Source of the DNA: SpSt-333 sp964371615
GTDB taxonomy: Bacteria > Bacteroidota > Ignavibacteria > UBA10030 > UBA8401
Length of the DNA: 64,000 nucleotides
Reading direction: 5' to 3'
Assembly: GCA_964371615.1 (NCBI GenBank)
Contig: CAYJMS010000002.1
Location: 310,001-374,000, forward strand
A program made the translations under genes and the position numbers. Below, in pieces: positions 53,854-63,543 of this stretch. The stretch's first letter is position 1. Each line of letters starts with the position of its first letter. The notes below the pieces were generated by a model. It was given only the letters and a program-made list of their open reading frames with translations, had not been told where the DNA came from and searched no databases.

Positions 53854-54765
53854 TTATTCATCGAAGAGCGACAATTTCTTGAACTCACGGAAACGGTCCT
53901 GAATCTTCAGGTAGGACAGGTTCCGCAGGCCGTCCAACGATATTTTTTCAACGCAGAACGATGCCATCGTGCTGCCATAGATCACCGCACGTTTGAAATT
54001 CTCATGGGAGAGATCGTCCGTCTTTGCAAGCCATGCGGTAAATCCTGCCGCAAACGTATCGCCCGCTCCGGTAGGATCAAAGATATCCTCCAGCGGATAC
54101 GCCGGTGCGGAGAAGATCTGGTCCTCATGAAAAAGCAATGCTCCGTGTTCCCCTTTTTTAATGATCAGCGTCTTCGCACCCATCTCCCGTATCTTCCGCG
54201 CCGCCCGTAACAGATTCGGTTCGTTGGAAAGCAGTCGCGCTTCCGAATCGTTCAGGATAAAAGCATCGAACATCGGGATCGCTTTCAACAGTTCCTCCCG
54301 TTTTGTTTCGATCCAGAAATTCATCGTATCGCCGACGACGAACTTCGGCTTGATCACCTGTTCCAGCACCCGCCGTTGCAGCACCGGATCGATATTTCCA
54401 AGGCAGATATACTTGGTCTTTTTGTACGATTCAGGGATTTTCGGATCGAATTTCTCGAAGACGTTCAGGTTCAACGCGAGCGTATCGCGATGGTTCAAAT
54501 CGTAATGATACCGGCCTCTCCACCGGAATGTTTTCCCGTCGGTCACTACTTCAAGCCCCTCGAGATCGATACCGCGCTCGTTCATAAAATCGATCGCATG
54601 CCGGGGATAATCCCCGCCGACAACTCCGACAAGCCGGACCGGCGTCGTAAAATAACTCGCCGCGACTGCAATATAGACCGCGGATCCTCCGAGTACGTCA
54701 TCTGCTTTCCCGAACGGGGTTTCTATGTCATCGATGGCAACAGAGCCGACAACCAAAATGCTCAC
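53854..54765 (-). CDS. PfkB-family carbohydrate kinase
   Basis: This 303-residue ribokinase-like sugar kinase starts with GTG, with AAGGAG about 8 nt upstream. The N-terminal glycine-rich region reads VGSVAIDDIETPFGKADDV and LGGSAVYIAVAASYF. The anion-hole/catalytic motif is DPTGAGDTFAAGFTAW (Asp general base, near residue 240), with KKGEHGALLFHE before it. The substrate could be a ribose/fructose-type sugar or nucleoside and cannot be set from sequence alone. It lies between a GHL10 glycoside hydrolase and mtnA, so a salvage sugar role is possible. Confidence 0.92.
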   Translation of the reverse strand: MSILVVGSVAIDDIETPFGKADDVLGGSAVYIAVAASYFTTPVRLVGVVGGDYPRHAIDFMNERGIDLEGLEVVTDGKTFRWRGRYHYDLNHRDTLALNLNVFEKFDPKIPESYKKTKYICLGNIDPVLQRRVLEQVIKPKFVVGDTMNFWIETKREELLKAIPMFDAFILNDSEARLLSNEPNLLRAARKIREMGAKTLIIKKGEHGALLFHEDQIFSAPAYPLEDIFDPTGAGDTFAAGFTAWLAKTDDLSHENFKRAVIYGSTMASFCVEKISLDGLRNLSYLKIQDRFREFKKLSLFDE

Positions 54766-54782
54766 GAATACTCCTTACTGTT

Positions 54783-56444
54783 TTATTTTCTGGTGATCAA
54801 TTGCGGTGTGCGCGCACGCGTTCGAAACGGTCCGACCGACAACAGCCGGAGCTGTTCGTCGGAGAGACTCGACGTTGCAAACAGGATAACACCCTGAACG
54901 TTCATCTCACGGCACTTTTCGATCTGCTGCAGCAGCGTGGAGGGCGTCAGGTTCATGAACGGCGCCAGGCCGATGTACAACGGAAACTTCTCCCCGACCA
55001 CGGACCGCATTTTCATGATCGATTCGCCGACCCATTCCGTGTTGGTCGTATACGCCATCGGTGCGAGAACATTGACATATCCCTTGTTCGCCCATTCTCC
55101 CCAATTCTGCATCTTCGTTTTATGCGCTTCCTCAATATCGGGAAAAATATCCGCGGATAAAAGTACTTCGGGATTTTCCCACCGGATGCGTTTGACAAAA
55201 TCCGTAATCACTTTTTCTCTCCATTGCCGCCATTGTTCCCATTGCACAGGATGGTCGGCCGGATCGATCGTCAACGGATCGATGCCGGATATTTTTTTGA
55301 ACTCGTTCCGCGACAGTACGCTGTAGTCGGACGATTCTTCCAGAGGGATGTTGACAGGATAACGGATGTAATCCAATTGTATTCCGGCAAGATCAGGATA
55401 CAGCGAACGCACTTCCTTATACAACGAAGCGATATAATTTTGCGCTTCAGGATGAGCGGGATTGACAAAAAGATATCCCGGTTCGGATCGCGAGACTTTT
55501 TCTCCGTTTCTCTTCACCAGTTGCCATTCGGGATGCGCCGTCAGAATCGGTCCGGTGCCAGAGTCGTCCGATGCGCCGACATAGCCGACAAAGAATGTAT
55601 GAATCCAGGCATGGATTTCGACGCCGTGTTTCTTCCCTTCATCCAGATACGCACGCAGCGGATCGAATCCGGAGAACTCCGATTTCTGCGAGGTGATAAA
55701 TCCCGGATAAATCGTCTCGCCGCGCCATATGGTTTCGACAAAGAGCATATTGAATCCGGCATCGGCGAATTTCTTTACCAGTGCGGCAATCTCCGCGTTG
55801 TTTTTTTCTTTCGGCCGGTGCCATGCTCCGCGTCCCTCGACCGACGGGGAGACGGATATTCTGTATTCCGCATCATTCAGCAGTTTCATGCCGTACGCAT
55901 AAAAGGCGGAGTCGTTTCCGCCGTCGGACATCGCCGGAGCACCGCCACTCAAAATCTTCAGCGTATCGATATACCTTTTCAGTTCTTTCCGTCCTTCCGG
56001 TGAAAATTTCGACTGCAACAAAGCATATTTTTTCATCAAATCGTTCTGTCGTATTCCCGCGTAGATCCTGAACGATTCCGCATCGAACGATACGGTCACG
56101 GTGCTGTCCGTCAATGTGATTTTCGATCCGATACGGATATTGTTGGTGATGAAAATTCTTGCTCTGCCATGTCCGGAAAGGACATATTGTCCCGTTACGA
56201 TCGGTGAATTATTCCCTCCGATGGCGATCACAATATCGTCTTTAACAGTCGCTTCGACTCCCCATTGATTGGTCCCTGTCGACGCCCTGCCGTAGGAGGG
56301 TGTATAGACGACCAATTGATGCTCGCCCCGTCCGCCGGGATAATCACGGAAGTTCTTCGGATCCTTTGCCGCGATCAGATAGGTTTGCGCATGCAGAGTG
56401 GCAGCGACATGCAGCAACAGTATAATGACAGTGAACATTCTCAT
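54783..56444 (-). CDS. GHL10-family (DUF187) secreted glycoside hydrolase-like protein
   Basis: The ATG at 56442-56444 (553 residues) overlaps the Nudix stop (ATGA) and opens into a signal peptide (FTVIILLLHVAATLHA). The long upstream reading is a shadow of the Nudix gene. An N-terminal strand-rich region (about 25-150) precedes the GHL10 barrel (about 185-530). Family blocks include FADAGFNMLFVETIWRGE, EIHAWIHTFFVGYVG, GIQLDYIRYPVNI, EVLLSADIFPDIEE and PLYIGLAPFMNLTPS. The D and E residues in LDYIRYP and SADIFPD are the likely catalytic acids. It probably acts on peptidoglycan-derived or other glycans outside the cytoplasm. Confidence 0.9.
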   Translation of the reverse strand: MRMFTVIILLLHVAATLHAQTYLIAAKDPKNFRDYPGGRGEHQLVVYTPSYGRASTGTNQWGVEATVKDDIVIAIGGNNSPIVTGQYVLSGHGRARIFITNNIRIGSKITLTDSTVTVSFDAESFRIYAGIRQNDLMKKYALLQSKFSPEGRKELKRYIDTLKILSGGAPAMSDGGNDSAFYAYGMKLLNDAEYRISVSPSVEGRGAWHRPKEKNNAEIAALVKKFADAGFNMLFVETIWRGETIYPGFITSQKSEFSGFDPLRAYLDEGKKHGVEIHAWIHTFFVGYVGASDDSGTGPILTAHPEWQLVKRNGEKVSRSEPGYLFVNPAHPEAQNYIASLYKEVRSLYPDLAGIQLDYIRYPVNIPLEESSDYSVLSRNEFKKISGIDPLTIDPADHPVQWEQWRQWREKVITDFVKRIRWENPEVLLSADIFPDIEEAHKTKMQNWGEWANKGYVNVLAPMAYTTNTEWVGESIMKMRSVVGEKFPLYIGLAPFMNLTPSTLLQQIEKCREMNVQGVILFATSSLSDEQLRLLSVGPFRTRARTPQLITRK

Positions 56445-56908
56445 ACGGTAATCTCTGATAGTGACGCCGCTTCTTTTCCTCCGACAATATATTCGTGAAC
56501 AATGTCGAGCGCAGTTTTCTGTCCCGGCCAAACGCATTTCGCCTTCGCCTGTTCGATGGTGTACCAGCCGAACTGATAATGTTCGTCGGATAATTGCACC
56601 GGAAGAGCATGATCCGTCTGCGCCGCGAATATCACAGTGTGGTGAACAGTATCCTGCCGGACGGAAAAAAATGTATTCATATGCGGTACAATCCACAATT
56701 TCTTCGGGATAAATCCCGTTTCTTCTTTCAACTCGCGCAGCGCCCCCTGCAGCGCCGTCTCTCCCTGTTCGATGGATCCGGTGACAATCTGCCACGAATC
56801 GGGATAGAGCGGTTCCGTTCGTGAACGCCGCAGCATCAGATACAGCGGCTCCTTATTTTCGAACGAGAAGACGCATACTTCGATAATATTACAGGCAATC
56901 TTCGGCAT
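56441..56908 (-). CDS. Nudix hydrolase
   Basis: This 155-residue single Nudix domain has an intact Nudix box GSIEQGETALQGALRELKEE followed by TGF (G-x5-E-x7-R-E-x2-E-E-x-G pattern, near 42-65). It hydrolyses a nucleoside diphosphate linked to another moiety. The layout (FSFENKEPLYLMLRRS at the N-terminus, then WQIVTGSI) resembles dihydroneopterin-triphosphate diphosphatase (NudB/FolQ), but the substrate is not proven. It starts 8 nt after the pseudouridine synthase gene and overlaps the GHL10 start, so it is translationally coupled at its end. Confidence 0.93.
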   Translation of the reverse strand: MPKIACNIIEVCVFSFENKEPLYLMLRRSRTEPLYPDSWQIVTGSIEQGETALQGALRELKEETGFIPKKLWIVPHMNTFFSVRQDTVHHTVIFAAQTDHALPVQLSDEHYQFGWYTIEQAKAKCVWPGQKTALDIVHEYIVGGKEAASLSEITV

Positions 56909-56916
56909 CGGTATAA

Positions 56917-57663
56917 TTATGATTTTCGTACTAACTGTTCGATTTCGTCGGTACGCAACGGCCTCATCTGACCCGGCTGCATTTCTCCCAAGCGAACGGG
57001 ACCGATCGATATCCTTTTTATTGCCGTCACGGGATGGCCGACCGATTCAAACATTCTTCTGATCTGTCGGTTTTTTCCCTCCACGATTGTGATTTCGCAT
57101 TGGGAACCATGCTCGTCGGAATGTAATTTTGAAAGAGCGGCCGGCAATGTTTTATATCCGTCATCCAGCGTTACCCCTTCCGCCAGCGCACCCAGCGTTG
57201 CTCTCGTCATCATCCCTTCGCATGTCACTTCATACGTTTTGGGGAATTTCGACGTTGGATTGGTCAGCCGCTCGCCAAGTTGCGTATCGTTGGTGATCAG
57301 CAATGCTCCGGTTGTATCCTTATCCAAACGCCCGACCGGAAAGAGATGCGTCTCCTTCCCCCACTTCCTGATGAAATCATAGACCGTGGAGCGGTTTCGT
57401 TCGTCACTGCTCGTGGTGATGACATTCAACGGTTTATGGAAAAGTAGATATACGAACGACTTTGTTTTGTTCACCAGTGCAGCATCGACCGTAATGGTGT
57501 CCCGGAAGGGATCGACTCTAAACGACAGGGATGTGACCACTTTCCCGTTGACCGACACGGTACCGCCGGCCACGAGTTTTTCAGCCTGACTGCGGGAACA
57601 ATATCCTAATTTCGAGAGCGCGCGCGGAAGACTGACGACACGTTTCGTTTGTTGTTGTATCAC
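56917..57663 (-). CDS. RsuA/RluB-family rRNA pseudouridine synthase
   Basis: This 248-residue enzyme starts with GTG. An N-terminal S4 RNA-binding domain (about 12-60; LPRALSKLGYCSRSQAEKLV) is followed by the catalytic domain with FPVGRLDKDTTGALLITND (catalytic Asp, near 117), HKPLNVITTSSDE and VEGKNRQIRRMFESVGHP. It isomerises a uridine of rRNA. RluB/RluE/RsuA subtypes are hard to separate; the length and S4 domain suit RluB or RsuA. It heads the Nudix-GHL10-PfkB run. Confidence 0.95.
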   Translation of the reverse strand: MIQQQTKRVVSLPRALSKLGYCSRSQAEKLVAGGTVSVNGKVVTSLSFRVDPFRDTITVDAALVNKTKSFVYLLFHKPLNVITTSSDERNRSTVYDFIRKWGKETHLFPVGRLDKDTTGALLITNDTQLGERLTNPTSKFPKTYEVTCEGMMTRATLGALAEGVTLDDGYKTLPAALSKLHSDEHGSQCEITIVEGKNRQIRRMFESVGHPVTAIKRISIGPVRLGEMQPGQMRPLRTDEIEQLVRKS

Positions 57664-57700
57664 AGTCGAATATTGAAATTAAATGACGAAAATACAAAAA

Positions 57701-58633
57701 CTATTTACGTACACCGCGAACTCCGCCCCGTTCGCGGGCGTGGACAACACCGTTCCGGATTGCTTCGGCAGTCGCTGCTGCGCCCATTTCTGCCACGAGA
57801 TCGATCGGCGCAGTCACTTCGCCGGTGCTCAGCGCGATCGATGCGTCTCCGTCGAACGTGGTATGGCACGGAACAATAGCGCGCGCCATGCCGTCATGCG
57901 CCCGCTGGGCTACGCGATAGGTATCCACCTTGTTGAGCCGTGCATTCGATGCTACGACCACCAGTGTCGTATTGGTATTGCGTGCCAGAAGCTGCGGATT
58001 GTTCAGCGACTGCAGCCGGTTTTCCGGACCAAAAAAACTCCCCTCCTGTTGCGCACCGGCAATAATGGCTCCCCGTTCGTCAACCACATCTCCGACGGCA
58101 TTGACGACGGCAATTGCGCCGACGATAACGTCGCCGATTCGGAAAGAAGCGCTGCCGATTCCCCCTTTCATTGCATGCTGAAATCCGTTCCACTTTCCCG
58201 TCACCGCACCGGTTCCTGCGCCGACACTCCCCTGTTCAAATTGTACCGCGGCATTGGAACAGGCGCTGTAAGCGTTCTCCGGCGTCGGAAAAACGGAGGC
58301 GCTGCCGATATTGAGATCGAATATGATTGCCGTTGGGACGATCGGGACAATAGCCCATGGTGTTTTGTATCCGCGTTCCCGCTCCGCCAGATATTGCATG
58401 ACGCCGTTGGCTGCTCCAAGACCGAACGCACTACCGCCGGAGAGTAATACGGCATGGACTTCCTGCATTTGTTTTTCCGGCGCAAGAAGCATCATCTCTC
58501 GGGAACCGGGTGAACTGCCGCGAACGTCACAGCTGCCGACAGTCTTCGGCGGACAGAATATGACGGTACAGCCGGTGATATTTTTCTCGTCGGTATAATG
58601 TCCGACCGTTATCCCGCTGACATCTGTAATCAT
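57701..58633 (-). CDS. P1-family peptidase (DmpA-like)
   Basis: This 310-residue enzyme belongs to the Ntn-hydrolase-like DmpA/BapA family of aminopeptidases or esterases. Visible features are MLLAPEKQMQEVHAVLLSGG (N-terminal), SAFGLGAANGVMQYLAERER, GTGAVTGKWNGFQHAMKGG followed by IGSASF and VVASNARLNKVDTYRVAQRA. The G-S pair in GGIGSASF is the likely self-cleavage site that releases the catalytic serine. It is cytoplasmic, as no signal peptide is present. Natural substrates may be N-terminal D- or beta-amino-acyl peptides. It lies 37 nt before the pseudouridine synthase gene on the same strand. Confidence 0.9.
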   Translation of the reverse strand: MITDVSGITVGHYTDEKNITGCTVIFCPPKTVGSCDVRGSSPGSREMMLLAPEKQMQEVHAVLLSGGSAFGLGAANGVMQYLAERERGYKTPWAIVPIVPTAIIFDLNIGSASVFPTPENAYSACSNAAVQFEQGSVGAGTGAVTGKWNGFQHAMKGGIGSASFRIGDVIVGAIAVVNAVGDVVDERGAIIAGAQQEGSFFGPENRLQSLNNPQLLARNTNTTLVVVASNARLNKVDTYRVAQRAHDGMARAIVPCHTTFDGDASIALSTGEVTAPIDLVAEMGAAATAEAIRNGVVHARERGGVRGVRK

Positions 58634-58646
58634 AATAGTTTAAAAT

Positions 58647-59441
58647 TTATTTTCGCATTGTGATCGTTGAAAGGATCACTCCGCAAGCGATCGCCGCGTT
58701 GAGCGATTCAGCCTTGCCAAATTTCGGAATGCGAATCCTTCGGTCGGCCTGTACCGATATTTCTTTTGAAATCCCGTGCGATTCACTGCCGATAATGACA
58801 AGGGTTGATCCAGAAAACGTTACATCCCCGATATCGTCGCTATTCTCAATTTCGGCGGAATACACTTTCCAACCGCCTTTGCGGAACCGGTCGGTCTCCC
58901 GGACCAGTTCGACGTCGTCTATAATAGGAAGGTGAAACAGGGATCCCATGGTGGCCCTGACCACTTTGGGATTATAGACATCCACCGACCGTGCTCCGAT
59001 CAGCACTGCGTCAACTCCGAACCAATCGCAGGTGCGGAGGATTGTGCCGAGATTACCGGGATCGTTCATTGCATCCAGCGCTACCACAACACCGCGTTCT
59101 TTTTTTATCAGCGTATCGATTGTACCGGAATGGTCGAGCATACCGACAACGGCGATAATCCCTTGCGGGGTGTCTGTTCCAGCAATCACATCAATTTCTT
59201 TTGCCGAGACCGCAACGAATGCATCCGATGCTTTGGAGAGAGCGCGAAGAAGATCTGCCGGTGTATCATTCCGATCATCGAACAGAACCGTCTTGAATTT
59301 TATACCTGCATGCAGCGCTTCCGTCACCGATTTCCATCCTTCGATGATAAACGATCCGGTTTCTTCCCGGAATTTTTTTTGATGCAATTTCTTGATGTCG
59401 GCAAGCGCCTGCTTCCCGATCGTTGTTCGTTCGTTATTCAT
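58647..59441 (-). CDS. TrmH-family (SPOUT) RNA 2'-O-methyltransferase
   Basis: The ATG at 59439-59441 (264 residues) overlaps the mutase stop by 8 nt; the longer reading is mutase shadow. An N-terminal SpoU substrate-binding domain (about 10-105) precedes the SPOUT knot. Motif 1 is ALDAMNDPGNLGTILRTCDW, motif 2 is VVRATMGSLFHLPI and motif 3 is VIIGSESHGISKEI with RIPKFGKAESLNAAIACGV. It methylates the ribose of tRNA or rRNA (RlmB-like or TrmH-like). Coupling with methylmalonyl-CoA mutase is probably accidental. Confidence 0.95.
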   Translation of the reverse strand: MNNERTTIGKQALADIKKLHQKKFREETGSFIIEGWKSVTEALHAGIKFKTVLFDDRNDTPADLLRALSKASDAFVAVSAKEIDVIAGTDTPQGIIAVVGMLDHSGTIDTLIKKERGVVVALDAMNDPGNLGTILRTCDWFGVDAVLIGARSVDVYNPKVVRATMGSLFHLPIIDDVELVRETDRFRKGGWKVYSAEIENSDDIGDVTFSGSTLVIIGSESHGISKEISVQADRRIRIPKFGKAESLNAAIACGVILSTITMRK

Positions 59442-60999
59442 AGACACCCCAAACATTCCGCAGCGTATCGGATATTTCGCCGATCGACGCATACGCTTCG
59501 ACGCAGGAGACGATATGCGGAAGAAGGTTTTCAGTTCCGGAGGCGGCAATGCGTAATCCCCCCAATGCCGATGCGACGGTCGCCGCACTGCGCTGATGCC
59601 GGATGCGGTTCAGCTCTTTGATCTGTTCTTCCCGGATTGATTCATCCACTTTCAAGAGGGCCGGCTGTGTTTTTTCTTCAACGCTAAATTGATTGACGCC
59701 GACAATAATCTTTTCCTGTTCATCGATTGCCCGCTGGTATTTGTACGCGCTGTCGGCAATCTCCGTTTGAAAATACTGCTGCTCAATCGCTTTCACCGAA
59801 CCGCCGATCGCTTCGATTGCCGCAAGTTGTTCCCGAACTCTGAGTTCAATTTCGGCGGTGAGTGATTCGACGAAATACGATCCGGCAAGCGGATCAACCG
59901 TGTCGGTAACGCCGGATTCGAATGCGATCACCTGCTGCGTCCGCAATGCCAACCGGACGGAATCCTCCGTCGGAAGGGCGAGCGCTTCGTCCATTGCATT
60001 GGTATGCAGGGATTGCGTTCCCCCGAGCACCGCTGCCAGCGCCTGCAAAGTCACGCGGGGCACATTGGTTTCAATCTGTTGCGCTGCCAGTGTCGATCCG
60101 CCGGTCTGTGTATGGAACCGGAGCTTCATCGAATCCGGTTCCTTCGCGCCGAATTCATCTTTCATGATCGTCGCCCATAATCGTCGGGCAGCACGGAATT
60201 TTGCCACTTCCTCAAAAAAATTGTTGTGGGCGTTAAAGAAAAACGAGAGCCTCGGCGCAAACCGGTCCACCGACAATCCGGCAGCAATCGCTGCCCGCAC
60301 ATACTCCTTGGCATTGGCGAGCGTGAACGCAACTTCCTGCACAGCGGTCGATCCCGCCTCGCGAATGTGATAACCGCTGATGGAGATCGTATTCCAATTC
60401 GGCAGATGATCGCTGCACCAGGCAAACGTATCGGTCACCAATCGCATCGAATGATTCGGGGGATAAATGTATGTTCCCCGGGCAATATATTCTTTGAGGA
60501 TATCGTTTTGTATCGTACCGGAAAGTTTGGAAAGATCGGTATGCTGTTTTTTTGCGAGCGCAACATACATGGCGAGCAGGATTGCCGCAGTGGCATTGAT
60601 GGTCATCGAGGTCGTCACCTTTTGCAGTTCAATACCGTCGAAGAGCGTCTCCATATCGCCGAGCGTGTCGATCGCCACCCCCACCTTACCCACTTCACCC
60701 TCGCTCATGACATGATCGGAATCGAATCCCATCTGTGTCGGCAGATCGAACGCAACGGAGAGTCCTGTCGTCCCATGCGACAGCAGATATTTGTACCGGG
60801 CATTGGATTGTGTCGCGGATCCGAATCCTGCATATTGGCGCATTGTCCATAAACGGGAGCGGTACATGGACGGATGTACGCCGCGGGTGAAGGGGAACTT
60901 TCCCGCTTCTCCCGGACCGTTGGCGGGATCGAGATCTTTCGAGGTATACAATTCTTTGATCAGGATTCCGGAGTCAGTCTGAAATTTTTTTTGTGCCAT
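59434..60999 (-). CDS. Methylmalonyl-CoA mutase large (catalytic) subunit
   Basis: This 521-residue catalytic (TIM-barrel) subunit starts at the ATG at 60997-60999. It lacks the C-terminal cobalamin-binding domain of fused mutases and must pair with a separate small B12 subunit not found here. Substrate residues fit methylmalonyl-CoA mutase: the Tyr in RQYAGFG (about 56) and the Arg in IARGTYIYPP (about 174) correspond to Tyr89 and Arg207 of the Propionibacterium enzyme, whereas isobutyryl-CoA mutase has Phe and Gln there. Other blocks are GLSVAFDLPTQMGFDSDH and ISGYHIREAGSTAVQEVAF. It links propionyl-CoA/succinate metabolism. Confidence 0.93.
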   Translation of the reverse strand: MAQKKFQTDSGILIKELYTSKDLDPANGPGEAGKFPFTRGVHPSMYRSRLWTMRQYAGFGSATQSNARYKYLLSHGTTGLSVAFDLPTQMGFDSDHVMSEGEVGKVGVAIDTLGDMETLFDGIELQKVTTSMTINATAAILLAMYVALAKKQHTDLSKLSGTIQNDILKEYIARGTYIYPPNHSMRLVTDTFAWCSDHLPNWNTISISGYHIREAGSTAVQEVAFTLANAKEYVRAAIAAGLSVDRFAPRLSFFFNAHNNFFEEVAKFRAARRLWATIMKDEFGAKEPDSMKLRFHTQTGGSTLAAQQIETNVPRVTLQALAAVLGGTQSLHTNAMDEALALPTEDSVRLALRTQQVIAFESGVTDTVDPLAGSYFVESLTAEIELRVREQLAAIEAIGGSVKAIEQQYFQTEIADSAYKYQRAIDEQEKIIVGVNQFSVEEKTQPALLKVDESIREEQIKELNRIRHQRSAATVASALGGLRIAASGTENLLPHIVSCVEAYASIGEISDTLRNVWGVYE

Positions 61000-61119
61000 G
61001 ACGCGCCCGTTGATTGAAGGGAAAATTAGTGACGGCGGAATAAAAATAAGGAAGATGGACACAAGATGAAACACGTATTCATAATATCGCGAAATCGTCT
61101 CTATTGCACCAGAAATCAG

Positions 61120-63543
61120 TTAATCCTCCCTCCAATGCCGTTTTTTGATTGACGTTCCGTCTGATTCGAGGATAATTGCTCCTTCCATGTCGGTCCTGAA
61201 CACCGAAGCACCAATGCGCGTGAAACGCTCTATGACTGCACGCGACGGATGACGGAATTTATTGAACTTTGCTACCGAAACAACCACATAATCCGGTGAA
61301 ACGGTCGTTACAAATTGTTCTGTACTGCTGGTGGAGGAACCATGATGACCGGCTTTCAGGACATCGGCATTCAGAAAGCTGCCATAGACTGAAACAAGGT
61401 GATGTTCACTTTCCGCTTCCGCGTCCCCCATAAAAAGGAATGATGTTGCGCCGTAGTGCAATTTGAATACGACCGATGATTCGTTGATATCCGAATAACC
61501 GTCTGCGGAGTCGTCGTCAATAAAATGGCGCGTGGGATGAATGTAGTATAATCGCACATTGCCGATCGAATCGATCGTGCCGGCACGGGCGGTAATTTGC
61601 TCAACACCGGACTCCAAACTGTCATACTCACGGAATAATTTGCTGGAGAGCCGTTGATCGGCATCGATCGTACTCTTCACGTCAAAATTCCTCATCAGAT
61701 ACGGAACGCCGCCGAGATGATCGGCATGGGGATGTGAGGTAACGATGGCATCAAGATGGCTAATGCCGTTCCGCCGTAAATACGGACCGACGATCCTTTC
61801 TCCTGCATCATATCCCGTAGAAATCGGCCCGCCGTCGATGACGTACGTTTCGCCGGATGGAAATCGAATCACCGCCCCGTCTCCCTGACCGACATCGAGA
61901 AAGGTCACACGTACTACCGGATTCGCCTGATCGGATAATGCCGCATAGACAACAATATTTGCTCCGGCCAATACCGCAAACATGATCATTTTCCGGACGA
62001 TGACGTTTCTGAGATTCACCAGATACGCGATGACGGCAGAGTATAACGCCGTCTCTTTCCATCCGAAGGTCGCTGTGTCGATCAGCGCGAATGGAACTTG
62101 TTCTGCCAGTTTCACGAACATCAATGTGAAACGAGCCAGCAGATCGTTCACTTCGCTGAACATCGATGCAATCCACATCGATACCGTTCCCAAAAGCGCG
62201 CCGGTCAAACCGATCGTCACTATCAATCCGACAATCGGCACGACGAGTAGATTCGCAAAGAGCGAGACAATGGAGACTTTGCCGAAGTAATATGCGGTGA
62301 AAGGGATCGTTCCGATCTGTGCTGCCAGCGAAAGGGCGAACAATTGCCACAACGGAGTCATGATCTTGAATTCTTCCAGGGGCTCGGGAATTTTTTTGAT
62401 CATTGCATTCAGTTTCGGATAAAAATAGACCATCGAAAACACTGCGGAAAAAGATAACTGGAATCCGACGTCGAAGAGCTGTTTCGGATCATACAGATAG
62501 ATCAGCACCGCCGACAACCCGAGCATATTGGTCGAATCGGTTTTCTGCTGGAAGAATTTCCCGACCAGCACTATTCCTGCCATAATCGATGCACGCACGA
62601 TCGATGGTGCAGCGCCGGTCAGAAATGTATAATAGACCAATGCGACAAGTGTCAATACGATTTTTGTTTTGGAGGGAAATCGGAACAGTCCCAGCACCAC
62701 GTACGCAATCGTCACCACAAGTATCACGTGCGATCCGGAGACTGCCAGCACATGGATTGTACCGGTATTCATGAACGCTTTTTTTATTTCTTCAGAGATC
62801 TCTGTCCTGTCTCCCAGCAGCAATCCGATCAGAAAATTCGCCTCATCCCCCTTCATCACAGTCATGATCGTGCGGACGATAAAATCTTTGGATGGATAAA
62901 TGACATCTTCAAAAAACCAATGAGGATCTCTCTCGCCGTGTATCGTCACCTGCGAGTATCCCAACACCGACGTGACGGCGAAGATGTTATTGAGCGCCAG
63001 ATATTCGCGGTAGCTGAACTCGCCGGGATTCCTCCCGTCTCCCGGCAATTGCAAAAGTCCGCGAAATGAAAACACAGATCCGTACGCTAAATGTGGTCGT
63101 CTCTCTTTCAACCGCTTGTTCGGCAGGATCGTCACATATGCCTTACCGACAATAGCAATCGTATCGAATTCGTTTGCCAGTGAACGGACAGAAACAAGCA
63201 TTTTTATCTTACCATCCTTAATCCTCGGTTCATCAATGACACGGCAGGTAATGGTAAGGGAGTCCGACGTATTCAAATATCGCCGAATATCGTCTGATCC
63301 TGGATTCTGCTCTTTAATAGAGTAGAACGATGCCGAAGAGAAAAAGAGCGCTGTAAGGAAGAAAAACGACGGAATTGCTTCTCGTCCGTTTTTTCCTGAA
63401 TTGCGCAACAATACGAATAGTGAAAGTAGAAAAAACAACACTGCGGCTATCGCGGAAAGATGCCACGAGAGATTCAAGTACTGGGCGGTAAAGATGCCGG
63501 CGCTCATGACAAGCGCAGCGATCAATGCCGGTCGTTGATTCAT
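61120..63543 (-). CDS. comEC: ComEC/Rec2-family DNA uptake channel
   Basis: This 807-residue protein is full-length for ComEC. An N-terminal DUF4131-like region (about 1-190) is followed by the Competence domain with many TM helices (about 220-540; NTGTIHVLAVSGSHVILVVT, VRASIMAGIVLVG, FDVGFQLSFSAVFSMVYFYP). The C-terminal metallo-beta-lactamase-like domain (about 550-807) has TSHPHADHLGGVPYLM (HxHxDH) and KAGHHGSSTSSTEQFV. ComEC moves single-stranded DNA across the inner membrane in natural transformation. Its start overlaps the stop of the next gene upstream (ATGA). No other com genes are nearby. Confidence 0.96.
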   Translation of the reverse strand: MNQRPALIAALVMSAGIFTAQYLNLSWHLSAIAAVLFFLLSLFVLLRNSGKNGREAIPSFFFLTALFFSSASFYSIKEQNPGSDDIRRYLNTSDSLTITCRVIDEPRIKDGKIKMLVSVRSLANEFDTIAIVGKAYVTILPNKRLKERRPHLAYGSVFSFRGLLQLPGDGRNPGEFSYREYLALNNIFAVTSVLGYSQVTIHGERDPHWFFEDVIYPSKDFIVRTIMTVMKGDEANFLIGLLLGDRTEISEEIKKAFMNTGTIHVLAVSGSHVILVVTIAYVVLGLFRFPSKTKIVLTLVALVYYTFLTGAAPSIVRASIMAGIVLVGKFFQQKTDSTNMLGLSAVLIYLYDPKQLFDVGFQLSFSAVFSMVYFYPKLNAMIKKIPEPLEEFKIMTPLWQLFALSLAAQIGTIPFTAYYFGKVSIVSLFANLLVVPIVGLIVTIGLTGALLGTVSMWIASMFSEVNDLLARFTLMFVKLAEQVPFALIDTATFGWKETALYSAVIAYLVNLRNVIVRKMIMFAVLAGANIVVYAALSDQANPVVRVTFLDVGQGDGAVIRFPSGETYVIDGGPISTGYDAGERIVGPYLRRNGISHLDAIVTSHPHADHLGGVPYLMRNFDVKSTIDADQRLSSKLFREYDSLESGVEQITARAGTIDSIGNVRLYYIHPTRHFIDDDSADGYSDINESSVVFKLHYGATSFLFMGDAEAESEHHLVSVYGSFLNADVLKAGHHGSSTSSTEQFVTTVSPDYVVVSVAKFNKFRHPSRAVIERFTRIGASVFRTDMEGAIILESDGTSIKKRHWRED

